Assembly: GCA_902826335.1 (NCBI GenBank)
Contig: CADEEL010000009.1
Span: 32,977 to 96,976, forward strand
DNA: 64,000 nucleotides
Origin: an uncultured Alphaproteobacteria bacterium
GTDB taxonomy: Bacteria > Pseudomonadota > Alphaproteobacteria > Caulobacterales > Aquidulcibacteraceae
Direction: 5' to 3'
Shown here: piece after piece, positions 26,805-33,982 of the stretch
Position numbering within the stretch: position 1 is the first letter of the stretch
Layout of the letters: each line of letters opens with the position of its first letter
Notes under the pieces: model-generated
The model's input: the letters and a program-made list of their open reading frames with translations, nothing else
What the model was told of the DNA's origin: nothing
Database searches by the model: none
Translations under genes and position numbers: made by a program

Positions 26805-28103
26805 ATGATTATTCCGCCAATTTTGGCCGCGATCGGGCTCGCCGCGCTGAGCGCGATCGTACTGGCGCTCATTTCAGGGTTTTTCTCGGCGGCTGAAACC
26901 GGCCTCACCGCCGCCTCGCGCGCGCGCATGCATCAATTGGAGACGCAAGGCGACGCCGGCGCCAAGCGTGTCAATGAATTGCTCGATCGGCGTGAGCGCA
27001 CAATCGGCGCGCTGCTGCTTGGAAATAATTTGTTGAATACGATGGCGGCGGCGATAACCACATCTCTATTGGCAGCGCCCCTGGGAGACTTTGGCGTCGC
27101 GGTGGCCACCGGCGTAACGACGCTGATCGTGCTCGTCTTCGCCGAGGTTCTGCCGAAAACCTATGCGATCGCCTATCCGGATCGCACCGCGCTCGCGGTC
27201 GCGCCGGCGGCGCGCTTCTTCGTGCGTGTCTTGTCCCCAATCGTCATCGCCGTGCAATTCATCGTGTCGCGCACGTTGAAAATGATCGGCGTCACGCCGC
27301 GCGGCGCGCCGGACGCGTACGAGGCCGAAGAGGAAATTCGCGGCGCGGTGGAGCTGCACTCGGAGGAGGGCGCCGTCGAAATTGATGTGCGGGACCGACT
27401 GCGCGGCGCGCTCGATCTGCGCGCTCTGACCGTTGCGGACATGATGATCCACCGCAAGGCGATGAAGATGATCTCCGTCGATCTGCCGCCGCGTGAGATC
27501 ATTGCGCAAGCCATGGCCAGTTCCCATACGCGCCTGCCTCTGTTTGAGGACGAGCAGGAAAACATCATCGGCGTTCTGCACGCGCGCGATCTGCTGCGCG
27601 CGATCTCGGAGCACGGCCGCGATGGCGTCGTGGCGCGCGATGTCGCGCGCGCGCCCTGGTTTGTGCCGGAGACCACCAGCGCCGAGGATCAGTTGGCGGA
27701 ATTCCTGCGCCGCCGCGAACACTTTGCGATCGTCGTGGACGAATATGGCGCGCTCAAGGGCCTCGTGACGCTCGAAGACATTCTCGAAGAGATCGTGGGC
27801 GACATCAAGGATGAGCATGACATCGCCGTGCAAGGCGTCCGTCCCCAGCCGGATGGGGCGGTCAATGTCGATGGCACGGTGCCCATTCGCGATCTCAATC
27901 GCGTTATGAATTGGAGCCTGCCAGACGAGGAGGCGGTCACCATTGCCGGCCTTGTCATCCACGAGGCCCAGGCGATTCCAGAGCCCGGACAGAGGTTCAT
28001 GTTTCACGGCTATCGCTTTCAAGTGCTGCGGCGAAACCGCAACCAGATTACGGCGCTGCGCGTCGAGCGTGACGAATCCGCCGAGATCGCGGTGGGCACG
28101 TGA
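26805..28103 (+). CDS. CNNM/CorB-like transporter with CBS pair
   Basis: A hemolysin-family inner-membrane protein, probably a magnesium or divalent-cation exporter. The N-terminal DUF21/CNNM domain has membrane helices at about 5-28, 65-90, 95-118 and 128-150, with SGFFSAAETGL and FAEVLPKTYAIAYPDR as its signatures. Two CBS motifs (about 200-320) and a C-terminal CorC_HlyC domain (from RPQPDGAVNVDG) follow. It is 10 bases after aroB and overlaps the next gene. The window has a second, soluble CorC relative at 55997. Confidence 0.88.
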   Translation: MIIPPILAAIGLAALSAIVLALISGFFSAAETGLTAASRARMHQLETQGDAGAKRVNELLDRRERTIGALLLGNNLLNTMAAAITTSLLAAPLGDFGVAVATGVTTLIVLVFAEVLPKTYAIAYPDRTALAVAPAARFFVRVLSPIVIAVQFIVSRTLKMIGVTPRGAPDAYEAEEEIRGAVELHSEEGAVEIDVRDRLRGALDLRALTVADMMIHRKAMKMISVDLPPREIIAQAMASSHTRLPLFEDEQENIIGVLHARDLLRAISEHGRDGVVARDVARAPWFVPETTSAEDQLAEFLRRREHFAIVVDEYGALKGLVTLEDILEEIVGDIKDEHDIAVQGVRPQPDGAVNVDGTVPIRDLNRVMNWSLPDEEAVTIAGLVIHEAQAIPEPGQRFMFHGYRFQVLRRNRNQITALRVERDESAEIAVGT

Positions 28104-29164
28104 ACGTCTATGACGTCGCCATTGTCGGCGGCGGCTTTGCGGGCCTCGCCGCGGCCAAGGCGGCGGCCGGGGCGGGCGCCCGCGCCATCGTTTTGGAAGC
28201 CAAGCCGGAAATTGGCGCGCGCCTACACACAACGGGCATCCTCGTGCAGGAGGCGTATGACCTGATCAGGCCCCCGGCGGAGATCGTGCGCAAGGTTGAG
28301 CGTGTTCGCCTTTATGGGCCGAGCCGCGCGCATCGCGATCTCGCCCAAGGCGGTTACGCCTTCTACACGACAGACACTGCGGCTCTGCTTCGCTGGATGG
28401 CCGATGAAGCGCGCGCCGCAGGCGCGGAAATCCGAACCGGCGCGCCGTTTGCGAGTGGCTTTCAAAGCGAAGGTCGCGTCGACATCGTCGCCGGTGATGA
28501 GGCATTGTCGGCTTGGTTTGTGATCGGCGCGGACGGCGCGAAGTCGCGCGTGCGCGAAGCGTTCGGCTTGGGCGAAAATCGCCGGTTTCTGGTCGGCGTC
28601 GAGCGCGAATACGCCGATATCGGACGAATGGACCCGGCTTATCTGCATGTCGTGCTCGATAGTGTCGCCGCGCCGGGCTACGTGGCGTGGGCGGCGGCCC
28701 ATCCGCGCGGCGCGCAAGTCGGCCTTGCGGTAAGCCATGGGCGCAAACCTCTCATTGACCCGATCCTCCATGAGATGGAGCGGCGCTTCGGCCTTGATCG
28801 CACGCGGATTTACGAACGGCGCGCCGGCCTTATTCCCTGCGGCGGCGTTGTAAAACCATGGATGCGCGGCGTTGTGGCCTTGACCGGCGACGCCGCTGGT
28901 TTGGTCTCGCCTTTGACGGCGGGCGGCATTCGCACCGCGCTGCATTATGGCGCCGAACTCGGCGCCGCCGCCGCCGCCTGGGTGCGCCGCAAGGGCCCGC
29001 CCGTCGACTTCGCCCTTGCCGGCCGACTGCCGAAGTTCGGCCTTCGTCCTCTATTGCGCCGTGCGCTCGATGTCGCGCCCCCAAATTGGGCGCTGCAATT
29101 GATTGTCGACGCCGCCCCGATCGCCTCGTTCGCGCGGCGTGTGTTCTTCACGCGGCCGGGATGA
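28100..29164 (+). CDS. FAD-dependent oxidoreductase, geranylgeranyl-reductase-like
   Basis: A 354-residue flavoprotein. DVAIVGGGFAGLAAAKAAA is the FAD-binding beta-alpha-beta, VIGADGAKSRVREAFG is the GD/DG motif, and VVALTGDAAGLVSPLTAGG is the third FAD motif as in geranylgeranyl and related isoprenoid reductases. Such enzymes saturate polyprenyl chains; the glycosyltransferase gene 1 base downstream raises the possibility of a lipid-carrier substrate, but this is inference. The start is GTG at 28100, overlapping the transporter stop. There is no membrane segment. Confidence 0.72.
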   Translation: MNVYDVAIVGGGFAGLAAAKAAAGAGARAIVLEAKPEIGARLHTTGILVQEAYDLIRPPAEIVRKVERVRLYGPSRAHRDLAQGGYAFYTTDTAALLRWMADEARAAGAEIRTGAPFASGFQSEGRVDIVAGDEALSAWFVIGADGAKSRVREAFGLGENRRFLVGVEREYADIGRMDPAYLHVVLDSVAAPGYVAWAAAHPRGAQVGLAVSHGRKPLIDPILHEMERRFGLDRTRIYERRAGLIPCGGVVKPWMRGVVALTGDAAGLVSPLTAGGIRTALHYGAELGAAAAAWVRRKGPPVDFALAGRLPKFGLRPLLRRALDVAPPNWALQLIVDAAPIASFARRVFFTRPG

Positions 29165-29165
29165 C

Positions 29166-30023
29166 ATGGCGGGCGTCAGCGTCATCATTGTTTCCTATTT
29201 CACCGGCGCGCCGCTGTTCGACTGTCTCAACGCCGTGCGGGCTGATCCAATCGTCGGAGAATGCATACTCGTCGATAACGGCAATCCCTTGGATGTAGCG
29301 CGCCAATTGCGGAATTACGGCGATGTTCTGTACGGCCATGGCAATATCGGGTTCGCCGCCGGCTGCAATTTGGGCGCGCGCCGCGCCAGCGGCGATGTGC
29401 TCCTGTTCGTCAATCCCGATGCGGTTCTGGCGCCCGGCGCGGTCGCCCGCATCGCGCGGACGCTTCAAACCGCGCTGGGGCCGGCGATTGTTGGCGGGCG
29501 TCTGGTCGATGCGAGCGGTTTAGAACAGCGTGGGTCGCGCCGAGATCAACTGACGCTGTGGCGCGCGTTTGTGACTTTTACCGGCCTGTCGCGGTTTGAA
29601 CGTCTGAGTGCGCGCCTGCGCGATATGGATCGTTCGCGCGATCCGCTTCCCGCCGACGCGATTGAGGTCGGCGCGGTCAGCGGCGCGCTTCTGGCGATGC
29701 GGCGTGTGGACTTCGAGACCCTGGGTGGGTTCGACGAGGGCTATTTCCTGCACGTGGAGGATATCGATCTGTGTCGGCGCTGTTATGAAGCCGGCGGCGT
29801 CGTCCTATTCGAGCCGCGCGCCCATGCGCGCCATGTCGGCGCCACGAGCCCAGCCTCACCGGCCTTCATTGCACGCTGCAAGGCCAGGGGCTTCGCGCGT
29901 TACTTTCGCAAATTCGCGCGTGGACCTTTTGAACGCGGCGCGGCGCACGTCGCCGCAGCCGCGCTATCGGTCATTCTGCCGCTACGGGCCGTTTGCGCGC
30001 CGCCTCGCCAAGCGCCTCGGTGA
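29166..30023 (+). CDS. Family 2 glycosyltransferase
   Basis: A GT-A fold transferase of 285 residues, similar to rhamnosyltransferases that build O-antigen. SVIIVSYFTGAPLFDCL starts the fold, GNIGFAAGCNLGARRA is the acceptor-side motif, NPDAVL provides the DxD-like nucleotide site, and GFDEGYFLHVEDIDLCRR is the ED motif typical of rhamnosyl or galactofuranosyl transferases. The start follows the reductase stop by 1 base. Its 3' end overlaps galU by 53 bases on the opposite strand. Confidence 0.85.
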   Translation: MAGVSVIIVSYFTGAPLFDCLNAVRADPIVGECILVDNGNPLDVARQLRNYGDVLYGHGNIGFAAGCNLGARRASGDVLLFVNPDAVLAPGAVARIARTLQTALGPAIVGGRLVDASGLEQRGSRRDQLTLWRAFVTFTGLSRFERLSARLRDMDRSRDPLPADAIEVGAVSGALLAMRRVDFETLGGFDEGYFLHVEDIDLCRRCYEAGGVVLFEPRAHARHVGATSPASPAFIARCKARGFARYFRKFARGPFERGAAHVAAAALSVILPLRAVCAPPRQAPR

Positions 30024-30909
30024 GCGCCGCCGCCGCCGCGCCTCCATAGCGCGCATCAGCGAGCGCGAACGCCGCGATCGCACGCAAATAGCCAATCCGG
30101 TCCCCGCAATCATAGGAGCGGCCATCATATTCCACGGCGTGAAACGGCTGGCTTTGCATCAGCCGCGCCATGGCGTCGGTGAGCTGAATTTCGCCGCCCG
30201 CGCCGGCGCCTTGCTGCTCAAGCAGGGCGAAAATTTCGGGCTGCAGAATGTAGCGGCCCGTGATGAACAGGTTGGACGGTTCGGTTCCCGCCGCCGGCTT
30301 CTCGACCATGCCGCGCATCTCGATGAGGCGCCCGTCCCGTGCGGCGGGATCGATTATGCCGTACAAGGATGGATCGTCCGTCTGCTCCACGGCGATCACA
30401 TTGCCGCCCACCTGCTGATATGCGGCGACCATCTGGCTGAGGCACGATGGCGCCGCCATCGTCAGCATGTCCGGAAGTAGGATGGCGAATGGCTCCGCGC
30501 CGATGACATCGCGCGCGCACCAGATGGCGTGGCCGAGCCCGAGCGGCGCCTGCTGACGCACGAAGCTTGCCGCGCCGGGCGGCGGCGTCGAGCGCGCGAG
30601 ATCGGCGAGCAAGTCCGTCTTGCCCTTGGCGCGCAGTGTTTCCTCTAGCTCGAAGGCGCGGTCGAAATAATCCTCGATCGCGTTTTTGTTGCGGCCGGTG
30701 ATGAACACGATGTGCTCGATGCCGGCGTCGAGCGCTTCGTCCACGACATATTGGATCGCCGGGCGATCGAACACCGGCAGCATTTCCTTGGGGATCGCCT
30801 TCGTCGCCGGCAGCACGCGTGTGCCGAGCCCCGCCACGGGCAGTACGGCTTTGCGGATCGGGCGTTGGGTCAATTCGGCCTCCGGCGAACGCGACGCAAT
30901 TTGGTTCAC
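29971..30909 (-). CDS. galU: UTP-glucose-1-phosphate uridylyltransferase
   Basis: It makes UDP-glucose, the precursor for UDP-glucuronate and many surface sugars. KAVLPVAGLGTRVLPATKA is the nucleotide-binding signature, with EMLPVFDRPAIQYVV, FITGRNKNAIEDYFD and VEKPAAGTEPSN further in. GTG at 30909 is a plausible start; the frame continues to a TTG at 30930, and neither has a strong ribosome site. The last 18 codons overlap the oppositely oriented glycosyltransferase. The product would feed the polysaccharide genes at 36-50 kb and the epimerase at 7.2 kb. Confidence 0.92.
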   Translation of the reverse strand: MNQIASRSPEAELTQRPIRKAVLPVAGLGTRVLPATKAIPKEMLPVFDRPAIQYVVDEALDAGIEHIVFITGRNKNAIEDYFDRAFELEETLRAKGKTDLLADLARSTPPPGAASFVRQQAPLGLGHAIWCARDVIGAEPFAILLPDMLTMAAPSCLSQMVAAYQQVGGNVIAVEQTDDPSLYGIIDPAARDGRLIEMRGMVEKPAAGTEPSNLFITGRYILQPEIFALLEQQGAGAGGEIQLTDAMARLMQSQPFHAVEYDGRSYDCGDRIGYLRAIAAFALADARYGGAAAAALTEALGEAARKRPVAAE

Positions 30910-31003
30910 GCGCAGTTCATGACGCCTCAATCATGGTCCGTTCAAGTCTGACTTTCGCCGTTAAGCTTAGTCTGATATGGGGTTCCCTTGAGGCGAGATT
31001 TCC

Positions 31004-31342
31004 ATGTCCATCCATGCACGTAATGAGCGCGCCGCCGAGCGTCCGGCGGGCCCGAAATCGCAATTGCCGGTGGTTATCGGCAGCTTTGTAACGGGCGTCG
31101 CCGCTATGACGTTGGTGGGCGTGTTGGCCCCGACCATCGCGGCCGCCGGCGCGCCGAACCGTGGGCGCGAGGCGCCGGCGTTCGCGTTCGAGCATGCGCC
31201 GGACGCATTCGCCCGGATCACGCCTGCCCAGCGGGCGGAGATTGATCGCCGCCTGGCCGCGGCCGCGCGCGAGATCGCCGAAGCGCGCGGCGAAACGGAC
31301 CGCGCCGTCTCCCGTTTGAACGCCCTCGCGCGGCGCGGTTAA
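31004..31342 (+). CDS. Small membrane-anchored protein, unknown
   Basis: A 112-residue protein with a polar N-terminus of about 20 residues, one hydrophobic segment (LPVVIGSFVTGVAAMTLVGVLA) and a charged C-terminal region likely to be helical (EIDRRLAAAAREIAEARGETDR). It may be a single-pass inner-membrane protein with a periplasmic coiled-coil. No family is recognised. Its TAA stop is the first part of a long nested palindrome. It is divergent from galU. Confidence 0.6.
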   Translation: MSIHARNERAAERPAGPKSQLPVVIGSFVTGVAAMTLVGVLAPTIAAAGAPNRGREAPAFAFEHAPDAFARITPAQRAEIDRRLAAAAREIAEARGETDRAVSRLNALARRG

Positions 31343-31415
31343 TGTCTCGGACTTGAATTGCGATCCACCCAAGGGATCCTCGGAGCATCGCAATTCAAGT
31401 CCAAAAGAGACATTA
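31340..31415. repeat. Nested palindrome with asymmetric 4-nt bulge (element 1)
   Basis: Outer arms TAATGTCTC (31340-31348) and GAGACATTA (31407-31415) enclose inner arms GGACTTGAATTGCGAT (31349-31364) and ATCGCAATTCAAGTCC (31387-31402). The only unpaired bases between the stems are AAAA on the right arm, and the loop is 22 bases. The left arm begins on the stop codon of the upstream gene. It could act as a bidirectional terminator or be a mobile repeat. Confidence 0.85.
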
Positions 31416-31431
31416 GAATCAATAATTTGCA

Positions 31432-31502
31432 GAGCGGCTAATGGACTTCAAATTCGCGCCTCGTCCGCCATCACGATGAGGCGAATTTGAAGTCCGCCGC
31501 TC
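31432..31502. repeat. Nested palindrome with asymmetric 4-nt bulge (element 2)
   Basis: Outer arms GAGCGGC (31432-31438) and GCCGCTC (31496-31502) enclose inner arms GGACTTCAAATTCGC (31443-31457) and GCGAATTTGAAGTCC (31481-31495). The bulge here is TAAT on the left arm. Architecture and the GGACTT inner start match element 1 read on the other strand, so the two look like an inverted pair 16 bases apart. It ends 12 bases before the transaldolase stop. Confidence 0.85.
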
Positions 31503-31513
31503 GAGGCCACAAT

Positions 31514-32167
31514 CTATAGGATGGATTGGCCCGTCGCGGCCCAGTCCTTGTTGAAGGCCGCGAGGCCAAGCTCGGTCAGCGGGTGCTGATAGAGCGCGCG
31601 GAATATGCCGGGCGGCAGCGTGGCGCAGTCCGCCCCGGCGAGCGCGGAATCCCGCACATGCCCCACATGCCGAATGGAAGCCGCGAGAATGCGGGTCTGG
31701 AAATTGTGGGCGTCGTATATGGCCCGGATTTGCCGGATGAGATCGACGCCGTCCTGACCGGCGTCGTCGAGGCGCCCGATAAAGGGCGACACATAGCTCG
31801 CCCCCGCCTTGGCCGCGAGCAACGCCTGGCCGGGCGAAAAGCACAAGGTCACATTCGTCGCCACGCCCTCGCGCGCCAACAGGCGGCACGCCTTCAGCCC
31901 CTCCACGGTCAACGGCAGCTTAACCACGATATTGGCGGCGAGCGCCGCCAAGACGCGTCCCTCGGCGATCAATCCGGCCGAATCACTTGCCACCGCTTCG
32001 GCGCTGACTGGCCCCTCAATGGCGGCGCAAATGGCCTTAAGCGCGTCTTTGAACGGCGCGCCAGACTTGGCGACCAGGGAGGGATTTGTCGTCACCCCGT
32101 CGATCAGGCCGGTCTCTGCGAGCGTTTTGATTTCTTCGGAAACCGCTGAATCTAAAAATAAAAGCAC
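31514..32167 (-). CDS. tal: Transaldolase, short MipB/TalC type
   Basis: A Schiff-base TIM-barrel enzyme moving a dihydroxyacetone unit between sugar phosphates in the non-oxidative pentose phosphate pathway. At 217 residues it belongs to the short subfamily, which also includes fructose-6-phosphate aldolase. [17 protein letters not shown] is the N-terminal signature, and the Schiff-base lysine is in [30 protein letters not shown] and [11 protein letters not shown] are conserved. The start is GTG at 32167. Transketolase lies at 33983. Confidence 0.93.
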   Translation of the reverse strand: MLLFLDSAVSEEIKTLAETGLIDGVTTNPSLVAKSGAPFKDALKAICAAIEGPVSAEAVASDSAGLIAEGRVLAALAANIVVKLPLTVEGLKACRLLAREGVATNVTLCFSPGQALLAAKAGASYVSPFIGRLDDAGQDGVDLIRQIRAIYDAHNFQTRILAASIRHVGHVRDSALAGADCATLPPGIFRALYQHPLTELGLAAFNKDWAATGQSIL

Positions 32168-32321
32168 GACTTTTCACGCCTCCATTGAGCGCCGCGGCGC
32201 ACGTGTGGACCTCAACCGCGACAGGCCGCCGCGCATTCCCCTGTGAGTGGAGCGGCGATTTTAGATGCGCCACATGGGCGAATAGTCATACATTTTTAAC
32301 CGGGTCTTGGGGGAGGCGGTT

Positions 32322-33239
32322 ATGACCGTCGCTGTAATTGTGCATGTCGAGGCGGATCGGCCTTACGTCGATTCGCTTCAGGGTGAACTCGAGGGCGTGC
32401 GGCTGATCGCCTGCGCGGTCGCGCCGCGGACGCCGATCATGGCGTTTGATCCGCGCTTGCCGTTGGTGCTGGTCTGGTCGCCCGCCGCGATAGAGATTGG
32501 CGCGGCGGCGACATATTTGGCGCTTGCGGCGGCGCATCGCGGAGAAATCATCCTCTGTGTGGTCGATCGCGCGCCTTGCCCGCGCCCGTTTGAGCGTCTT
32601 CGCTGCGCCATCGTCGATGGCTCGCCAAACTCGTCCTTCTTTCCCGGCGGGCTGAGCGCGGCCCTGATTGAGGCGCATCGCCGCCGCCTGTTCACCGAGG
32701 CGGCGGGCGCGCGCGATGGCGCTGTCCGCGCCGACGCCACGCAGCGTGCCTTGGCGGCGGGCATCGCGCGCGGCCTGGCCGGCAGCGTGGCTGTGTTCGG
32801 GGTGGGCGGCGCGGCCGCCATGGCGGTCGATCACTTGCCGGCGGGCTTCGATCCGGGCGGCGGCCCGCCCATGCCGGTCGATGTCGCCTATCTCGATACT
32901 GTGGCCGATATGGCGGAAGAATCGTCGCTCGCCCCCGGCGTGTGGGCTGACGCCGAACTGATCGTCGTCGATCCCGCTCAGGCTGATGTGCCTTTGGCGA
33001 ATCCGTCGCTTGAGCGCGTGGCGGCCCGGCGCGCGGCGGCGTTCGTCACCGATGTGCCGCTGCAAATATGGTCGCCCGAGGATGAGTTGGACGCGACCTT
33101 CGCCGAACTGACCGAGATGGCGCCGATCGAACTGCCGAGCGAGTCGGTTCAAACCGCGATCACGCCTGTTTATGATGGCGCGACTCTCGTCAGTCAGGCC
33201 GCTCTAGACCAAACCGCTGAAGCCTTGCCGGCCATTTGA
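32322..33239 (+). CDS. Unrecognised protein, possible TIR-like N-terminus and hydrophobic segment
   Basis: A 305-residue protein starting at ATG 32322 after GGGGGAGG. The N-terminal 110 residues alternate strand and helix (VAVIVHVEADRPYVDSLQGE, then LVLVWSPAAI, then EIILCVVDR), a layout that recalls TIR or flavodoxin-like folds, but no TIR catalytic glutamate can be assigned. A hydrophobic stretch (GLAGSVAVFGVGGAAAMAV) near residue 160 may cross or touch the membrane; the acidic C-terminal half would then be periplasmic. It ends 6 bases before the next gene, which looks partly similar, so the pair is one transcription unit. Function unknown. Confidence 0.7.
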   Translation: MTVAVIVHVEADRPYVDSLQGELEGVRLIACAVAPRTPIMAFDPRLPLVLVWSPAAIEIGAAATYLALAAAHRGEIILCVVDRAPCPRPFERLRCAIVDGSPNSSFFPGGLSAALIEAHRRRLFTEAAGARDGAVRADATQRALAAGIARGLAGSVAVFGVGGAAAMAVDHLPAGFDPGGGPPMPVDVAYLDTVADMAEESSLAPGVWADAELIVVDPAQADVPLANPSLERVAARRAAAFVTDVPLQIWSPEDELDATFAELTEMAPIELPSESVQTAITPVYDGATLVSQAALDQTAEALPAI

Positions 33240-33245
33240 TCGCCT

Positions 33246-33800
33246 ATGGTCAATGTTGTTTTGCTTCACGCACCGGCCGACGAAGCGCGCGCGCGCCGCA
33301 TCGCGCGGCTATGGCGCGATGGGCGGGCCACCTTGTGCCCCATGGGGCCGCATCGCCGCCGCATCGCGCTTGGGGCGCGCTCTGTGCTGATTGGCATTTG
33401 GTCAACCAAGGCTGAGACCGCCGCGCCCCTCGGCGTGGCGATGGGCGAGCGCATGGCGAGTGTGCTGACACAGTCGGCGCCGCGCGCGATGCTGGCGGTC
33501 TGGGACGGGCGCCCACCGCTGGCGGCCGCGACGGCGGGCGCCGTCTCGGTGATTGTCGCGTCGGACTCGGAAGAGGCGTCGGTCGAGCGGTTGGCCGCCG
33601 CCGCGAAGGATCTTGTCAGCGGCGGCGAAGTTCAGTCGGACTTGGGCGCCCGGCGCGGCGGCGCGTCGCTCGCCGGCGCACGAAATTGGGGCGTGGTGAT
33701 TGGCGTCGCGCTGGGCGTCCTCCTGGCGATCGGTGGACTTGCGCCGATGGCACAGCGCCTCGGCGCGGATGCGTCGCAATCATCGCCGCCGCGCGACTAG
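33246..33800 (+). CDS. Unrecognised protein with C-terminal membrane helix, partner of the preceding gene
   Basis: A 184-residue protein. The first 120 residues alternate strand and helix (VNVVLLHAPADEARARRIAR, then RSVLIGIWST, then AVSVIVASDSEEASVERLA) much like the N-terminus of the preceding protein, which suggests a shared fold. A membrane helix (WGVVIGVALGVLLAIGGLAP) follows, then a short polar tail, so the folded part is predicted to be cytoplasmic and tail-anchored. It is 6 bases downstream of its partner and 182 bases upstream of tkt. The last base of its stop begins a palindromic repeat. No family is recognised with confidence. Confidence 0.7.
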   Translation: MVNVVLLHAPADEARARRIARLWRDGRATLCPMGPHRRRIALGARSVLIGIWSTKAETAAPLGVAMGERMASVLTQSAPRAMLAVWDGRPPLAAATAGAVSVIVASDSEEASVERLAAAAKDLVSGGEVQSDLGARRGGASLAGARNWGVVIGVALGVLLAIGGLAPMAQRLGADASQSSPPRD

Positions 33801-33882
33801 ACCGCGTTCAGGAAAAGTGGGAACCGGTTTTCCGGCCTGATTTTTCATTTTCGAAAAATCGAAAATGAGGGCGAACGCGGTC
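33800..33882. repeat. Palindromic repeat with GGAAAAGTG core, upstream of tkt
   Basis: Outer arms GACCGCGTTC (33800-33809) and GAACGCGGTC (33873-33882) enclose two hairpins. The first is GGAAAA (33811-33816) with TTTTCC (33828-33833) around GTGGGAACCGG. The second is TCATTTTCGA (33845-33854) with TCGAAAATGA (33859-33868). The core recurs at 51766 inside tsaB and at 59660 upstream of mdh. Confidence 0.85.
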
Positions 33883-33895
33883 CAGATCAGTGATT

Positions 33896-33946
33896 ATTGC
33901 GGTTTCCTGGCGGCCGACCGGTTTCCACTCTGCCTGAAACCGCAAT
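33896..33946. repeat. 51-bp dyad repeat, copy upstream of tkt
   Basis: ATTGCGGTTTC (33896-33906) and GAAACCGCAAT (33936-33946) flank a 29-base spacer. A second copy lies at 59721-59771 upstream of mdh, with identical arms, an identical spacer length and 23 of 29 spacer bases the same. It ends 36 bases before the tkt start codon. Confidence 0.85.
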
Positions 33947-33982
33947 GATCTTGGCGCGCGCGCCGCTTTGGCGCACACACCC

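Noticed and set aside
29971..30023. The 53-base overlap of the glycosyltransferase and galU considered as a frameshift or misassembly
   Set aside because: Both frames end in clean stops and both proteins have normal C-termini, so a true convergent overlap is more likely.
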